NCBI GenBank assembly: GCA_030549495.1
Contig: JAUIRK010000035.1
Location: 62,001 to 126,000 of the forward strand
DNA from: Nectonema munidae
Taxonomy: Eukaryota; Nematomorpha; Nectonematoida; Nectonematidae
Direction of reading: 5' to 3'
Length of the DNA: 64,000 bases
Under the pieces are notes generated by a model that was not told the origin of the DNA, ran no database searches, and saw only the letters and a list, made by a program, of their open reading frames with translations. A program made the translations under genes and the position numbers. Shown piece after piece: positions 10,834-21,786 of this stretch. The first letter of the stretch is position 1. The number at the start of each line of letters is the position of its first letter.

Positions 10834-11263
10834 TGTTAGTTCATTTTTTTATATATTTGAAAAAAACTAAATATTAATCTATGATTAATATGCCTTTTTT
10901 GCATATGAAGTAGCGTTTGTTGAAATAATTTAACAATTTAAATTTTTTTCTTAGATATGTATATCTAATAAGTGTAAACGTTATGGAAGTTCGAATGCAA
11001 TTTTTATTTTTATTATAGATGACGTTAACTAAAACAAACTCTTTTTTTTATTATAGATGGCGTTAATTCTAAAATAAGTTTTTTGATTTTTTTCGTATAA
11101 AAAACATGGAAACATATCAAACTGAACAAAAACATTCTTAAAAGGACTTTGATATGCTAAGGCTTTATTAAAAAAAAGAAATATATTTTTTTTTAAATTG
11201 GAGTAAAACTCCCATTAACCGTCCTTAGTGTTGCTCTAAAAAGTTCCGTCCTGATAAGGTTAA

Positions 11264-11923
11264 ATGAGATATTTGAGCCTTTTCTAAAAAGTAAATGTAT
11301 CTTTTATTCCAAGTGATATGCTTGGTTTAAAGTTGGCGTTCACCGAACAAAAAAACAATGCATGACATTTTATCAACAAGAAGTTTTAAAAATTTATAAT
11401 TAGCGAAGACAATTAAATAAAGAAATTAATCACGATTCTGGAATCCCACCAAATCAATTTATTTACTTAAAAAAGATGTAATGAACAGTAATTAAATACT
11501 ACCAATTCTTGGATGCACTACCTACAAATAAAAAATGTAATTAAAAAAGTATAATTAATTTATTAAGAAAAAAAATAGAATAAATCAGTGTTAAAATTTA
11601 AAATATTAACAAAAAATCGATTATTATTATTATAATTATGTATAAAAAATAAATAAATGATGAAGATGGCAGTTAGTAATGAGAGTAAGTGCGTTACCTG
11701 AGTATCTTTTTAAAAGGAAGGCTCACGACTAGAAGGTAAAAAATGCAAGAAACGTTCTTTAAAAACGATGAGTATAAAATATATTAAAATTTAAAAATGG
11801 AAAGTATATTATGTGCACGCAAAATTAAAATGAAATACTAGAATAAAAATATTGAATCATAAGGAAAAAAAGAAAAAATTGCATTTCAAGCAAAAATAAG
11901 AGATGAGTGTAAAAAGAAGAATA
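11264..11923. other. Probable 3' untranslated and flanking region of the RASGEF1-like gene
   Basis: AT-rich DNA between the piggyBac element and the stop codon of the minus-strand RasGEF gene. No coding segment is seen. On the minus strand an AATAAA occurs at about 11559-11564, a possible polyadenylation signal about 360 bases after the stop. Confidence 0.35.
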
Positions 11924-13100
11924 TTATGACGAAGTGATTTTCATATTTTGAAATAATTCTAATTCCTCATCTTGAAAACTCTTTTTTGATTTAACCTTTT
12001 TGAAATGATCCTTCTCATATGAATTTTGGGGAGAAAAGATTTCGTAAGAGGCCAAGGAGAGTGCAAACGAAGAAAACTTTGGCAGGCACAACAAGTGATT
12101 GATGACTCTATCGTCTCTGTGCTGCCAGGTCAAGTCTGAGGAGAGCGAGCTGTACCGTTTGAAAGCAAAAATGGCTTGCGATAGACAATCTAGGAGAAAG
12201 AAGTTGACCATGACTGTCTTGTGCGTCGCGTCGCCTTCATCCTCGATGAGTGGACGAGGAGAGGAGTATTGGATGCGCTGCGATATGTTGTATATGTCTT
12301 TTAGAAGAAGCGAAAAAACGGGAATCACTATTTTGCATTGCGGCTGACAACAGTTTTGAGAGCGGGCAATAGCAGCGTCTAACACAGATCTATAATTGCT
12401 ATAGTTTTTGGTGGGAGACATCTGCAGAAGTAGCGCTTTGAATTGGGTCTGGTCGATCTTTGACCATGCTTTTATCAAGCGACTCACTTCATGCGCTCCA
12501 AGGCCGTTGAGAACGGCGAGCAAGGAGTTGAAGTTGGCCATGGTGAATAACTTCTTGGCCGCTTCAATCCAAAAGTCAATGGCTTTCTGTTGATCCTTGA
12601 CTTTGTTGAAGGAGCAGATGTGGGAGGAAACAACGCCGACCAGATGGTTGAACCAGTCGATGTAGAAGTGCACGTTTTGACACTTGGCGAGGTCGCCGAC
12701 GTGATCACTCGCCCCGTTGTTGTAAGAGGAAGTGGCCAGCAGGTACTCAACGTACTCTTCATACTCGATGTATGTGAGTAGTTCGATTTCGATGAAGCAC
12801 AGCTGGTAGCTGAGGCAGGTGGGCGAGGCTGGAAGGTCCTTGAAGGCGCTGTGGTTGCAGTTGCTGCTGCTCCCGTGAGGCAGAGTGATGATTTGCGAGT
12901 TTCGCGCTGACATCAGCTTCAGCATGCGCTCTTCGTGCGCTTCCATGCGTTGCAAGCGCTGGATGATGTTTTGTAGGAGATCGGTGATCGACTTTCGAAA
13001 GTTTTGAGCGTCAACGCAAATGCACTTCTGTGTCACTTCCTTTAAATGCTTCATCATATTCTCATTTTGAAAGTCGGAGGGAAAATTACTACTCCAATAC
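11924..13100 (-). CDS. RASGEF1-like: RASGEF1-like Ras guanine nucleotide exchange factor, last exon (end of RasGEF_N, CDC25/RasGEF domain)
   Basis: This exon encodes the catalytic half of a Ras-family exchange factor, which loads GTP onto a small GTPase at the membrane. It opens after the acceptor CTTTTAG (minus strand) with YWSSNFPSDF, the end of the RasGEF_N module. The CDC25 domain runs from LSYQLCFIEIELL to about LLCLPKFSSF. Its core is WFNHLVGVVSSHI, then LFTMANFNSLLAVLNGL, HEVSRLIKAWSKI, NYSNYRSVL and IVIPVFSLLLKDIY. The last stretch and the closing LASYEIFSPQNSYEKDH block are typical of the RASGEF1 family, and total length (478 residues visible) fits it. The exon adds 391 residues after a split Arg codon and ends at TAA (11924-11926). 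It is more GC-rich than its surroundings, as expected for a host exon. Confidence 0.85.
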
Positions 13101-13631
13101 CTAAAAGTAAACATATTAAATAGCGACAGCGTTCCTTTTTAACGCTAGTATCTTTTGAAATGAAAAGCAAATTTCACTGAATTGTGTAAAATTAATTAAT
13201 AATTTTTTTTCGAGAGTCGTATTTTTCTAGTGAAACAAAATAATACAAAAACCTTTAAATTATTGAGACAGAAACTCTATTTGTTGTGTTATCTTTATGA
13301 TTGTTTAAAATTCTGTGAAAACGAAAAGACATTTGAAATGTCAAGTTGGGTTGCTCATGAATGCTTTTATCTAAATTTTTGTTGAATCCGGCCCTATCAT
13401 CGAATGTTTAAAAATGCAAAAATTTTCAAAAAAAACACAATAGAAAATACGCTCTGAGTTCACTCTTTGTTCTTGTTTTCATTGGTGAGCAAAAGAGAAA
13501 AAAGCCAGTGATTAGAAAGATTAATTTCTAGATTATTTTGTTTTATGTGTGCTACGTTAAAAATAAGTTCTCTAAAGTTACACAGAGGCTCGCTCGCTTA
13601 ATAAAAGTGATAAAAGAGAAAATGAATTTAC

Positions 13632-13723
13632 CTAATAAGTTCTATCGCATTGTGGGCAGAGGTTTTCAGCTTTGGCTTGAGATGAGTGTTTGACAAAAGA
13701 GCATTCTGTTCTGCCATTATCGC
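13632..13723 (-). CDS. RASGEF1-like: RASGEF1-like gene, middle exon (RasGEF_N)
   Basis: A 92-nt exon on the minus strand flanked by a TTTAG acceptor and a GTAAAT donor. It reads AIMAEQNALLSNTHLKPKLK then TSAHNAIELI plus two bases, which join the first base of the next exon (13100) to give Arg and the continuous motif AIELIRYWSSNFPSDF. That motif matches the end of a RasGEF_N domain. The exon starts in phase 0, matching the phase-0 end of the exon at 25889-26056. The internal ATG could be mistaken for a start, but the acceptor in front of it and the upstream exon argue against that. The intron to the last exon is 531 bp. Confidence 0.75.
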
Positions 13724-13963
13724 CTAAATGATTCAAAGGAAAACGGTATTCAGAGACAATTCTTCCCCTTTTTATAAGATACGAATTAGCCCATACCAAA
13801 AACTTTGAATATGGTTAGAAAATACTAAATACTTTTTATAAATAGGCGTGATAAAGTTGAAACGACAATATTTGTAAGATAAATTTAAAAAAAACTTCGA
13901 AAAAATCTTAATTTTACAATTTTTTTAAAAAATATTGCACACCAATGTGAAACATTGAGTTAT
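13724..13963. other. RASGEF1-like intron, start of the roughly 12.2-kb intron
   Basis: Intronic DNA next to the middle exon; nothing else is recognised. Confidence 0.5.
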
Positions 13964-13965
13964 TA

Positions 13966-14573
13966 CAGTAAAATCCTGGTATATCGAATTTGCCATGACT
14001 GCAAAAATTGTCCGATATAAAAATTATTACAATTAAATTAATTTGATGAATTTTTTAAAGATCAGTCGAATAGAACATAATCTTAAAAAAATAATTAAAA
14101 TTTAGGAATAAGAAAATTAGAAAAATGATAATATTTAAGGAATATTAGGAATTCTTGAAAAATTTTATGTTCGAGTTTGTTAGTACAAATAAATATAAAA
14201 AAAATAAAACATTGAGAAAAAATCGTTTTATTATTCCTTGATGGTTAGAAAATTTAGTAAAAAATAAAACAAATTATAAAAAAAATTTAATAAAAAACAA
14301 TAAAAACAAAAAAACAGATGAGTTAGAAAAGTTATTTTTTATTGAAAATATTTTTAATAATTTGAATTATATTTTTCAGAATTGTGATCCAATATATACG
14401 AATAATTTTCTTTTGATTTTTTTGCTGTTAGGATCAGAAAAATTATCCGATATATTTAATACCGGATCTATTATATGGGATTTTTTAATAGGAAAAATCT
14501 ATGAAATAATTGGGACAAAAGTATTTGCCTGATATATTCGATTATCTGAGTCTGTTATATCCGAGTTTTACTG
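13966..14573. mobile_element. MITE of pogo/Tc1-mariner type, 608 bp, TA duplication
   Basis: The left end CAGTAAAATCCTGGTATATC and the reverse complement of the right end, CAGTAAAACTCGGATATAAC, form imperfect terminal inverted repeats. The dinucleotide TA flanks both sides (13964-13965 and 14574-14575). CAGTNAAAC-type tips with TA duplication are typical of pogo/Tigger elements. The interior is non-coding. ATCCGATATAT-like words recur inside near both ends. Confidence 0.7.
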
Positions 14574-14949
14574 TATTTAGAAAAAAAGACTGAAAAAGTT
14601 TAGTCAACTATTATTAAATACACTTTTGAAAAAATAGTTTCGGATAAATTTAGTTTTTGAATGCTATTGTTTTTCGCTTAGATAAAAAAGTTATAGACAA
14701 TAATTTGAAAACGATGTAAGAAAGACACTAAACTAATAGAAACGAATAAAAGATTTTAATAAACTAACTTGAAGAAAATATATCAAACATTTTGCTTGCG
14801 ACATCTTTCAATGACTATCTAAAATCGACATTCACAAAGGACCTTGAAATATGGTACATGTTATCACACCTCTAACATTAGTTATAGATTGAAGACGAAC
14901 TAGTGAGTCAGTAATTCATAACTGACGTTTCTTAAGGGAATTTTATATA

Positions 14950-15100
14950 ATTTGAAGTTGGAGATTTATAATATTTGAAACAGAAAAGTAGTTGATGTTG
15001 CATAAATATAAATTTTTAAAGTCGCATAAATAGGGGCAGTAGAAGTCGAAAAATTATAAATAAGTGGATTCGGAGTCGCAAAATATTTACAACCCTGATC
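14950..15100. repeat. Degenerate hAT tip repeat with GGAGTCG-type words
   Basis: The segment has GTTGCATAAAT near its left side, repeated AAGTCG and GGAGTCG words, and ends with ACAACCCTGAT. It resembles the repeat families at 17.5, 21.0, 23.3 and 25.5 kb, whose tips are AGGGTTGC-like. No target duplication was established. Confidence 0.4.
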
Positions 15101-15838
15101 GGACGTAATAGATTTAGTGTTGTAAATTAAATTTTAGTAGATATATGTGGAAGTGGTGACCTCACATTTAATTTCATTCATATCACAGCGAAGATTAAAA
15201 TTCGGAAGATGCAGACATGGAAGGGAGGGAGGGTGATAAATGTGAAAATACAATTTAAGGAAATCTCGCGCCCAGCCCCTCCAAATAATAATTTCAACAA
15301 TCTGCTGCACAGTGTTCTAGGATTGAAAAGATAGAACAAAAATGCCTACATCCAATAATATAATTGGTCAAAATGATTTGATAGACGACATGTTTGACTT
15401 GCTTATCTCACGGGGTACATGGGAGTTTTAGTAAAAAGTAAAGAAGTATAGATTAAAATCATGTTGCATACATACGAGTTAAATGCAATAATAGCTACTT
15501 AAAACGCAATGCTCATGAAAAATTCATTGCAAGTTTTTCTATAATGAAGAATGCATCCATCTGCAAAACGTGAAGCGATTAAGAATGTGAAAATGAGAAC
15601 TTTTATTAAGACAATTATCGATTTTGAAGAAAAAACTTCTTTTTCTAATAAATCTATGATTACATAATAGATGAGAATATTGTCGTATATTTCTTTACGA
15701 ATATTAGGGTTATGAATTTATTAAAACTAAAAACATCCAAAAAAGTTCCCCCAAGAATGAATATAAAACTTCAAAATTTACATTTCTCTCGTAATCAAAA
15801 AAAATGAAACTAAAAAATATTTATTCTAAAGCAAAATT
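15101..15838. other. Intronic DNA without recognised features
   Basis: AT-rich intronic sequence of the RASGEF1-like gene. No element or coding segment could be supported. Confidence 0.4.
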
Positions 15839-15841
15839 ATC

Positions 15842-17313
15842 ATTGACCAAATTTATTTTTGGCAACAAACTTTAAATTTAAATATTTATCTTCTTTGCAA
15901 CTTCTTTGCAAATAATGCAAAACTTTTACTGCTCTTTCAGCAATAATGTTTGTTCGTGGTATATCAATGTAGGACTCATCTTTTACCGAATGCCTTTTCA
16001 AGCACTTTTCAGCAGAAAAACACTTTGTTTTTTGAACACAACTGACAAGTTTTTCATAGTTTCCAGGATTGTATTTTTGGTCCGAAACCATATTTCTTGC
16101 CAATCAATGCAATAAAATAAGCAGGGATTTCTAATGCATTTAGGCAAAAGAAAATAAGCTATGAGAACAAAAATTGCTTTGGACTTCCATCGAGCATTCT
16201 GAATTGACGGTAAAGACTTCCACTCTATTTTGGGAAGTTTTCCACTTTTTTGAAAAATCTAAATCAAAGAGGAACCTGAAATTATCACAAATTCTTCAAA
16301 TAATTATAATTATTTTTTATTTCTCCTATAAGTTCATAATTTAAATAAGGACTCTTAGTTTCTTTGTTGATGTAAAAGTCCAAAACATGTCTAAGTACTC
16401 TATCTAAAATATGACGCTGACATCCGATGAATTGGGCTTTAACAAGATTCATTTTGAGCATTTCTTCTTGCAATCTAGGGACATCTCCTCTCCAACGACC
16501 AGTATTTCCGGCTGCAGTATCACATATTATCATCTTAATTGAAGACCAAGCATTGTTTTCATCAATCATTTTTTGATTCCTTTATATATGCTTTCAGCAG
16601 AGCCATCTTGACTTTTAAAAACTCCCAAATTCATTTTAAAGTGGGGATTCTGTAAACACACCATCTGATACTCTTCTCCATGTTTTAAGTTTTCCTTATC
16701 GTTGTATATTCTTTTACCATCGAAATGCAAACAAAAGTTCTTTCTCTTTGCAATAATTCTTTTACTTTTAGAATTTGTTGTTGTCCAAATTTGATCATTC
16801 TTTAAATATTCCAGATTGAGTAGGGGTCAGTAAATCTAATGCTTCTTGCAAAAGACTCATGCAAAGTTTAGAAGCTTTTCTAGTTGAAACAGATAAATCT
16901 GTAACCAGTTTAACTGATTGGGCAGTAGAGTTATTCATTTTTCTTTTTTTTTAAATGATTAAAAACTCTTCCTCATTTATATCTGAGTCAGTTGTTGACT
17001 GATCTGAGCTTTCATATTTTGTTAAAATTAACGTTTGATCGTTTGTATAACGTTGTCTTTTAGAAGGATGGATTGAAAGAAGAGGTGCAAGTTTCTTGGT
17101 TACATAGCCAATTTTTCCTCCGGGCTTTATTTGTTTTTGATAAAATAATTTATCTCCCATGCACAACCATAGTCCTTCTTTTTTTGTGATATCAAAAAGA
17201 GTGCTCTGCTGATTTTGAAATTCTTTCTTTGAATAACGAATATAGATACTAAAAAAGGAGTATAACATAAATTCATTGTCGATTAATTGAAGAAAATAAC
17301 TTTTTATTTTCAA
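15842..17313 (-). pseudogene. Unclassified transposase-like pseudogene (DTxxxNTG / HILDRVLRH family)
   Basis: On the minus strand, from 17313, blocks appear in order: PGGKIGYVTKKLAPLLSIHP, KLVTDLSVSTRKASKLC, IICDTAAGNTGRWRGD, FIGCQRHILDRVLRHVLDFY, then IEWKSLPSIQNARWKSKAIF, LIAYFLLPKCIRN, WQEIWFRTK and finally IDIPRTNIIAERAVKVLHYL. Frame changes and stops separate them. The block order (D-T-NTG, QHHILD-like, ARWNS-like, ISG/W-EIWF) recurs in anonymous multi-copy animal proteins that behave like transposon products, and the first Asp block looks like an RNase-H-like catalytic Asp; I cannot name the superfamily. Related copies are at 28.0 kb and 32-33 kb. It lies inside the RASGEF1-like intron. 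Confidence 0.6.
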
Positions 17314-17499
17314 TTTTTAAGCACATTTCTAAACAGAAAACACTAGTGAATTAATGAGTAAAGAAAATGATCACAAATTTTTTATACCAGTATTGCAAAT
17401 GTGTTTATTTTTTATTTTAGAAGTAAGATATACTACGAACATTAGTATTAAAAATGATGCAGCATTTGAGTTGGAAGTTATTGAGTTGGAAGTTTATTG

Positions 17500-17630
17500 G
17501 TCCAACCAAGCAGAACTGGGTGCTTTCTGAACCAAAAGCTTAACGAAAAAGTATTTGAAGTCGGAGCCATATTTTTGTAAGTAACTTAGATTCAGAGTCG
17601 GATATTTTCTCTCCGCAACCCAAGTAAATA
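17500..17630. repeat. hAT-tip repeat fragment with AGTCGGA words
   Basis: TTGAAGTCGGAGCC and CAGAGTCGGATATT occur within 90 bases, closing with CCGCAACCC. The composition matches the AGGGTTGC...GAGTCGGAG repeat family seen elsewhere in this intron. Confidence 0.4.
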
Positions 17631-17639
17631 GCAGGATGC

Positions 17640-20320
17640 TTCAATAATCAAATTGAAAGTAATTTTGTAGGACATGGCATTGTTTTACATGCAATGTATC
17701 TGATGTTTCAGCTTAGAGTCTTCATTTCAACTTACTATAACTAAAAGAAAATATCACACTTGGTCTTTTGAAGAAATATCACTCTTTGTTTGCCAAAAAC
17801 TCCACTGCAAAAAGGATGAGAAACAACAAAAATGAGGAAAAACAATAGATGTACTAATATAGTAGTGGTTTCCAAACTAATATTTCTATTTCTCCCCTGA
17901 GAAGATTCGATCCTTTTTAATCCCCCATTTCGCTTCCAAATAACTTCAAAAAATTTAATATGATATAATTATGAATGAAATAAATTCAAAAATTCAGGGT
18001 AAAATATTTTGAAATTTCTAAAATTTTGAATAATAAAAAACTTTTGAATAAGATGCCAATTACTTTTAGATCATTTTTCAAAATTTCCCATACGCTTTTG
18101 AGAATATTGAGGAATCATAATTTCGTACTACTTATACAAAATCTTTAAAAAAAAATGCATGCAAAATGCATTCAAGATGTCAGGTAAGGCTTAACGCAGA
18201 CAAAGACATTAAATGTTTTGAAATATAACAAAAAAATAATTGATATTTTTTGTTCATTATATTTTTTGAATTTGACATTAAAAGTATTAAATTTTTATTA
18301 TTTTTTGTACTAATACTAGTACAGTAACGTTGCAATAGTTTGGAGAAAGTAAAATTTTATTATATTTTGTTGAACAAAAGCTTTTTATTCCTCGCCATTA
18401 TAAAAAAGAAAGGTTTTTATGATATATTGCAAAAAACATAAGTGGCAAGAAAAAGATTAAAGACACAGAGCATCAAAAAGGCATGAGTATAGGAGGAATA
18501 AGCGGTGGCGTATTATCAAAACCATCAGCCATTTAAACAGAAGTTTTCATTTTTACTTTACTATTCCACATTTCTATTCTTCAATGAAAATGATGAACTC
18601 GACGCGATCATCCTTTAAATATAATTATGGATGATTAGTGCTGTCATTATAATTGTGCTAATTGCGTCATTTTTATGAATGCAGATCCTTCACTGCGTAT
18701 AAGTGGTGGTTAAATGAATCACTGAATAGACAGACAGACACGCTTGAGAAATGAATTCAAGAAAAAAGAGGTGTGCCGAAGAAACGAGAACGAGACATAA
18801 ATAGAGGTAATTGAAACAGACGTAGTAACAGCTCTAAAACAAGAGAGAATAGGAAAAATAGAATATCATTTTGGAAACCAGGCATGTTCCCATTTCCTTT
18901 AGTATTATATTGGTTTAAAAAGAATGGAATTTTTTAATAATTTAAATAATTAAATAATTAATTAAATAATAAATTTTTTAGACAATTATAAGAACTATTA
19001 TTTTACACTTTTTTTTTAAAAATTAATTTAAAAAAAATCCAAAAATAAAGTTTATAAAAAAATTATTTAAAAAAAAAAATAATTGTTTTTTAATTTTCAT
19101 TTAGTTAGTTTATATGTGGGTTATTTAAATTTTTCCATAATTTACTTATATATAATTAGTTAGTTAGATTTAAGATAGTCGGTAGATAGATATTAGATGA
19201 GGAGTAGTTAGTAAAATAAATTTTGTCATTACACATGGCTCTTACGAAAATTCGATGACCTGGAAAATGTTCTTTTTTACAATATTTAACTGGACAAATG
19301 TCGTATATTCTCAAATTTAAAAGAGTAAACTGAGATTGTCTGAAGTAAGAAAATGTATATAGTGATTAATCTCACGACTATTAGCACACAACACAATGGC
19401 TATAGACATAAAACTCATCCATACGTTTGATGAAAAGTGAATGAAGATCTCACTAATATTTAGATTTTAGAAGTCACGTAAATTATAAGATAATGTAATG
19501 AAAATACTTCAAATATTTTCTTTACTTCAGAGAATTTCCTAGAACCGAATAAAACCATGTAGGATTTCATATATCAGAACATTCTAGATCTAGGTGATCA
19601 TCTCAAATACAATAATGATTAGTTAGATGATTGTAGATTTTATTGGAATATGACCAGATAGTGAGTTAGTTGGTCGGACAATCGGATACGGGCTAATTTC
19701 GAAAGATTGATCCGGATATCGAGTGAGTCATTAATAAGAACTAACAAAATATTTAACTGGGGCAAATCTTTTTATGTGATTTTTTAAAAATTGCTGTTGC
19801 AAGAAAAAATTTTCAGAGCAGTTTCAACATACATTTCATGTAAACATTTAATAATCATGTTTACGTTTTTTATATAAACAAGATAAAATGACGCTGTTCC
19901 AGTAGAAAAGGGGCAAAAGTAAGATCAGAGAAAATATCAAGATTTTCATAAAGTATTAGGTAAGCACTTTACCATATACCTATTGAAGTTTGAAGCATAA
20001 ATTACACTGTGTAGCACAAATATAATATTTATTACCGTTTGTCAATAGTTTATATGTTTATTTTACAGTGCTAAAAAACAAAAATCACATTTATTTCTGC
20101 ATACCATTTGTAGTTAAGAAGCTCTAAAAATTTTAAACCAGCTTTGCTTCAACTCCTGTGTTGGGAGACACACGAATATCATCATGAGACAAATTTTTAT
20201 ATTCCTTTGGAAAAGTCTATTTCTAAGATTTTTCAGTTAGGCCAGTAAAGGAAAGATGAGAATGCCATTTTTTTTTTCCTGAACTCACTACTCAATACAA
20301 TGATGAGAAATGCGCTCCTT
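17640..20320. other. Intronic AT-rich DNA, mostly unremarkable
   Basis: No coding exon is visible. A hAT-like tip TAGTGGTTTCCAAACT lies at about 17864-17879 without an identifiable partner. 18920-19090 is low-complexity A/T, and 19120-19220 has TTAGTTAG-type simple sequence. Confidence 0.4.
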
Positions 20321-20870
20321 GAATTATAGTGGCAGGGAAGGACGCATTAAGAAAAGAGGAAATGAGAGAATCGTGTTTAAACGTACCCCCGTTAGATGCT
20401 GCCAATGACTACATATTCTCAGTAAAGCGCTCGGGCGTAGAAATGAGGAAAGGCAGAAAAGAAGCACGCTCTTCGTGGATACACACACCACAATCAAGAA
20501 GCAATTATGAAAAGCGGGTCGTCGGAGTGAGGACAGCGAGCACAATAGTTGTCCTCTCTACACACTCCATTTTTATTACAAATCATTATCTTGTATTACC
20601 ACATAGAACAAGAAGACTGTGTAAACATTGCAGAATGCGTGCAAGAGATGTTGGTCACTTACCAGAAGAAAATGAATACCTTTCTTACAAGTACTCAGAG
20701 AGGCATTCAAGAAGTAGAAAAGCAAACATACAAATCATCAGTCAAAGGAAAAAGTACCGTGGGCTCTTTTCAACGAAAAACTGTACATTTGCAGAGTCTG
20801 AGTTAAATATAAGAAGAGAGACTTTCATACTGGATTCGAAAGCAAACCCTTGCTCTATCTAAGGGAGGCA
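20321..20870. other. GC-richer unique intronic segment; open frame judged non-coding
   Basis: Base composition is clearly less AT-rich than the surroundings. An open frame of 177 codons exists on the plus strand (20329-20862), but its product is rich in Arg/Ser/Lys, has no recognisable motif and has overlapping frames on both strands. It might be a regulatory segment of the RASGEF1-like intron or part of an unrecognised transcript. Nothing in the sequence decides this. Confidence 0.3.
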
Positions 20871-21004
20871 ACTAGACCAGAGTTTCCTTACATGATCAAA
20901 ATGTAACACAAAAATTTTGGGTTCGCAATAGAAAAATTATACTTTGTAGTGATAAAATGGAGATTTTATGTGTCTTATTTGTCTGAATCAACGAAATAGT
21001 AAAG

Positions 21005-21215
21005 CCAGAGTAGTAACAAAGGTTGCGGCGCTGGAGTTGAATTTTTCAAAAATGTAAAAAATGAGTTTTTGCAAGCATATGGAGTGGCTCTTCTTTAGTC
21101 GAAGCGCGAAGTAGTCTTTGAATATTTTAAACTGTTTAGTATTTCGAGTCGAAGTCTAATTTTTGCAACTACTTGCAGCCAGAGTGTGACATTTTCTCTT
21201 CGACTCAGCAATCTT
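21005..21215. repeat. Interspersed repeat, copy A (GCAAGCATRTGG family)
   Basis: Contains GCAAGCATATGGAGTGG, then CTTCTTTAGTCGAAGC and a GAATATTTTAAACTGTTTAG word. The same series in inverse orientation occurs at 23255-23465, and parts recur at 24975-25010 and 25590-25650. GGTTGCGGCG near the start and CAGCAATCTTGAC near the end may be decayed tips. Confidence 0.5.
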
Positions 21216-21786
21216 GACAGTAACTAATATTGAAAATTGACAAAAAAGGACAACTTTTTTCATTCTAAGATGTTATTATGAACCATAAAAAAACTTTTCC
21301 AAAAATGAGCAAGTAATATAATTTGGAAATAACTGGCCTAGACAACCCTACTCACGCCCCAAAAATTTAGTAGCTATGAAAAAAGACCATCTACAAAAAC
21401 AAATAAAGAAATGATCCAAAATTAATAAAATCAAAAAATGTTATTTGTGCCTTAAATTACATAATGGCTATGATTAAAGTTAGATGTAATCGTAATATTA
21501 TACCATCTTTCTAAGGATTCTAGGTAAATTGCTCGAAATTAATTGCTCAAAAATAATTTCTCGAACTATCAATTGCTCGAAAGGCAGATTACTGGAAGTA
21601 ATATCAAAACTCGAAGCACCGCGTAAACACGTATCATTAGACGTGTCTTACAGTATTCCCTTAATACTCATCACTCGATTGTCTAATGTTGGTATTGAAT
21701 ACCTACAATACTACTGAATATTTTCCTGTTTTTTTCCCTATATTTGTTTTCTATTTCAGTAATTTTGGAGATCTCGAACCCTAGTG

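Larger units (their letters stand above)
7991..11259. mobile_element. Complete piggyBac element, 3269 bp, TTAA duplications and terminal repeats
   Basis: TTAA occurs immediately outside both ends (7987-7990 and 11260-11263), the piggyBac target duplication. The left tip CCTTAGAAGGACGGA (7991-8005) and the reverse complement of the right tip, CCTTATCAGGACGGA (11245-11259), match at 13 of 15 bases. Additional inverted words are subterminal: AACGCCATCTA near 8190 against TAGATGGCGTTAA near 11055, and CCGTCCTTAG at about 11219-11228 repeating the tip sequence. The interior encodes a spliced transposase on the plus strand. Well-kept ends and nearly open coding point to recent activity. Confidence 0.9.

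Noticed and set aside
12099-12781. Plus- and minus-strand frames overlapping the RasGEF exon
   Set aside because: They are other-frame readings of a conserved coding exon.
13700-13714. ATG at the start of the middle RASGEF1-like exon as the protein start
   Set aside because: A TTTAG acceptor precedes it, the codons before it are open, and the upstream exon supplies the missing half of the RasGEF_N domain in phase.
20329-20862. 177-codon plus-strand open frame
   Set aside because: No motif, basic and Ser-rich product, and overlapping frames on both strands in a GC-richer patch; coding status unsupported.
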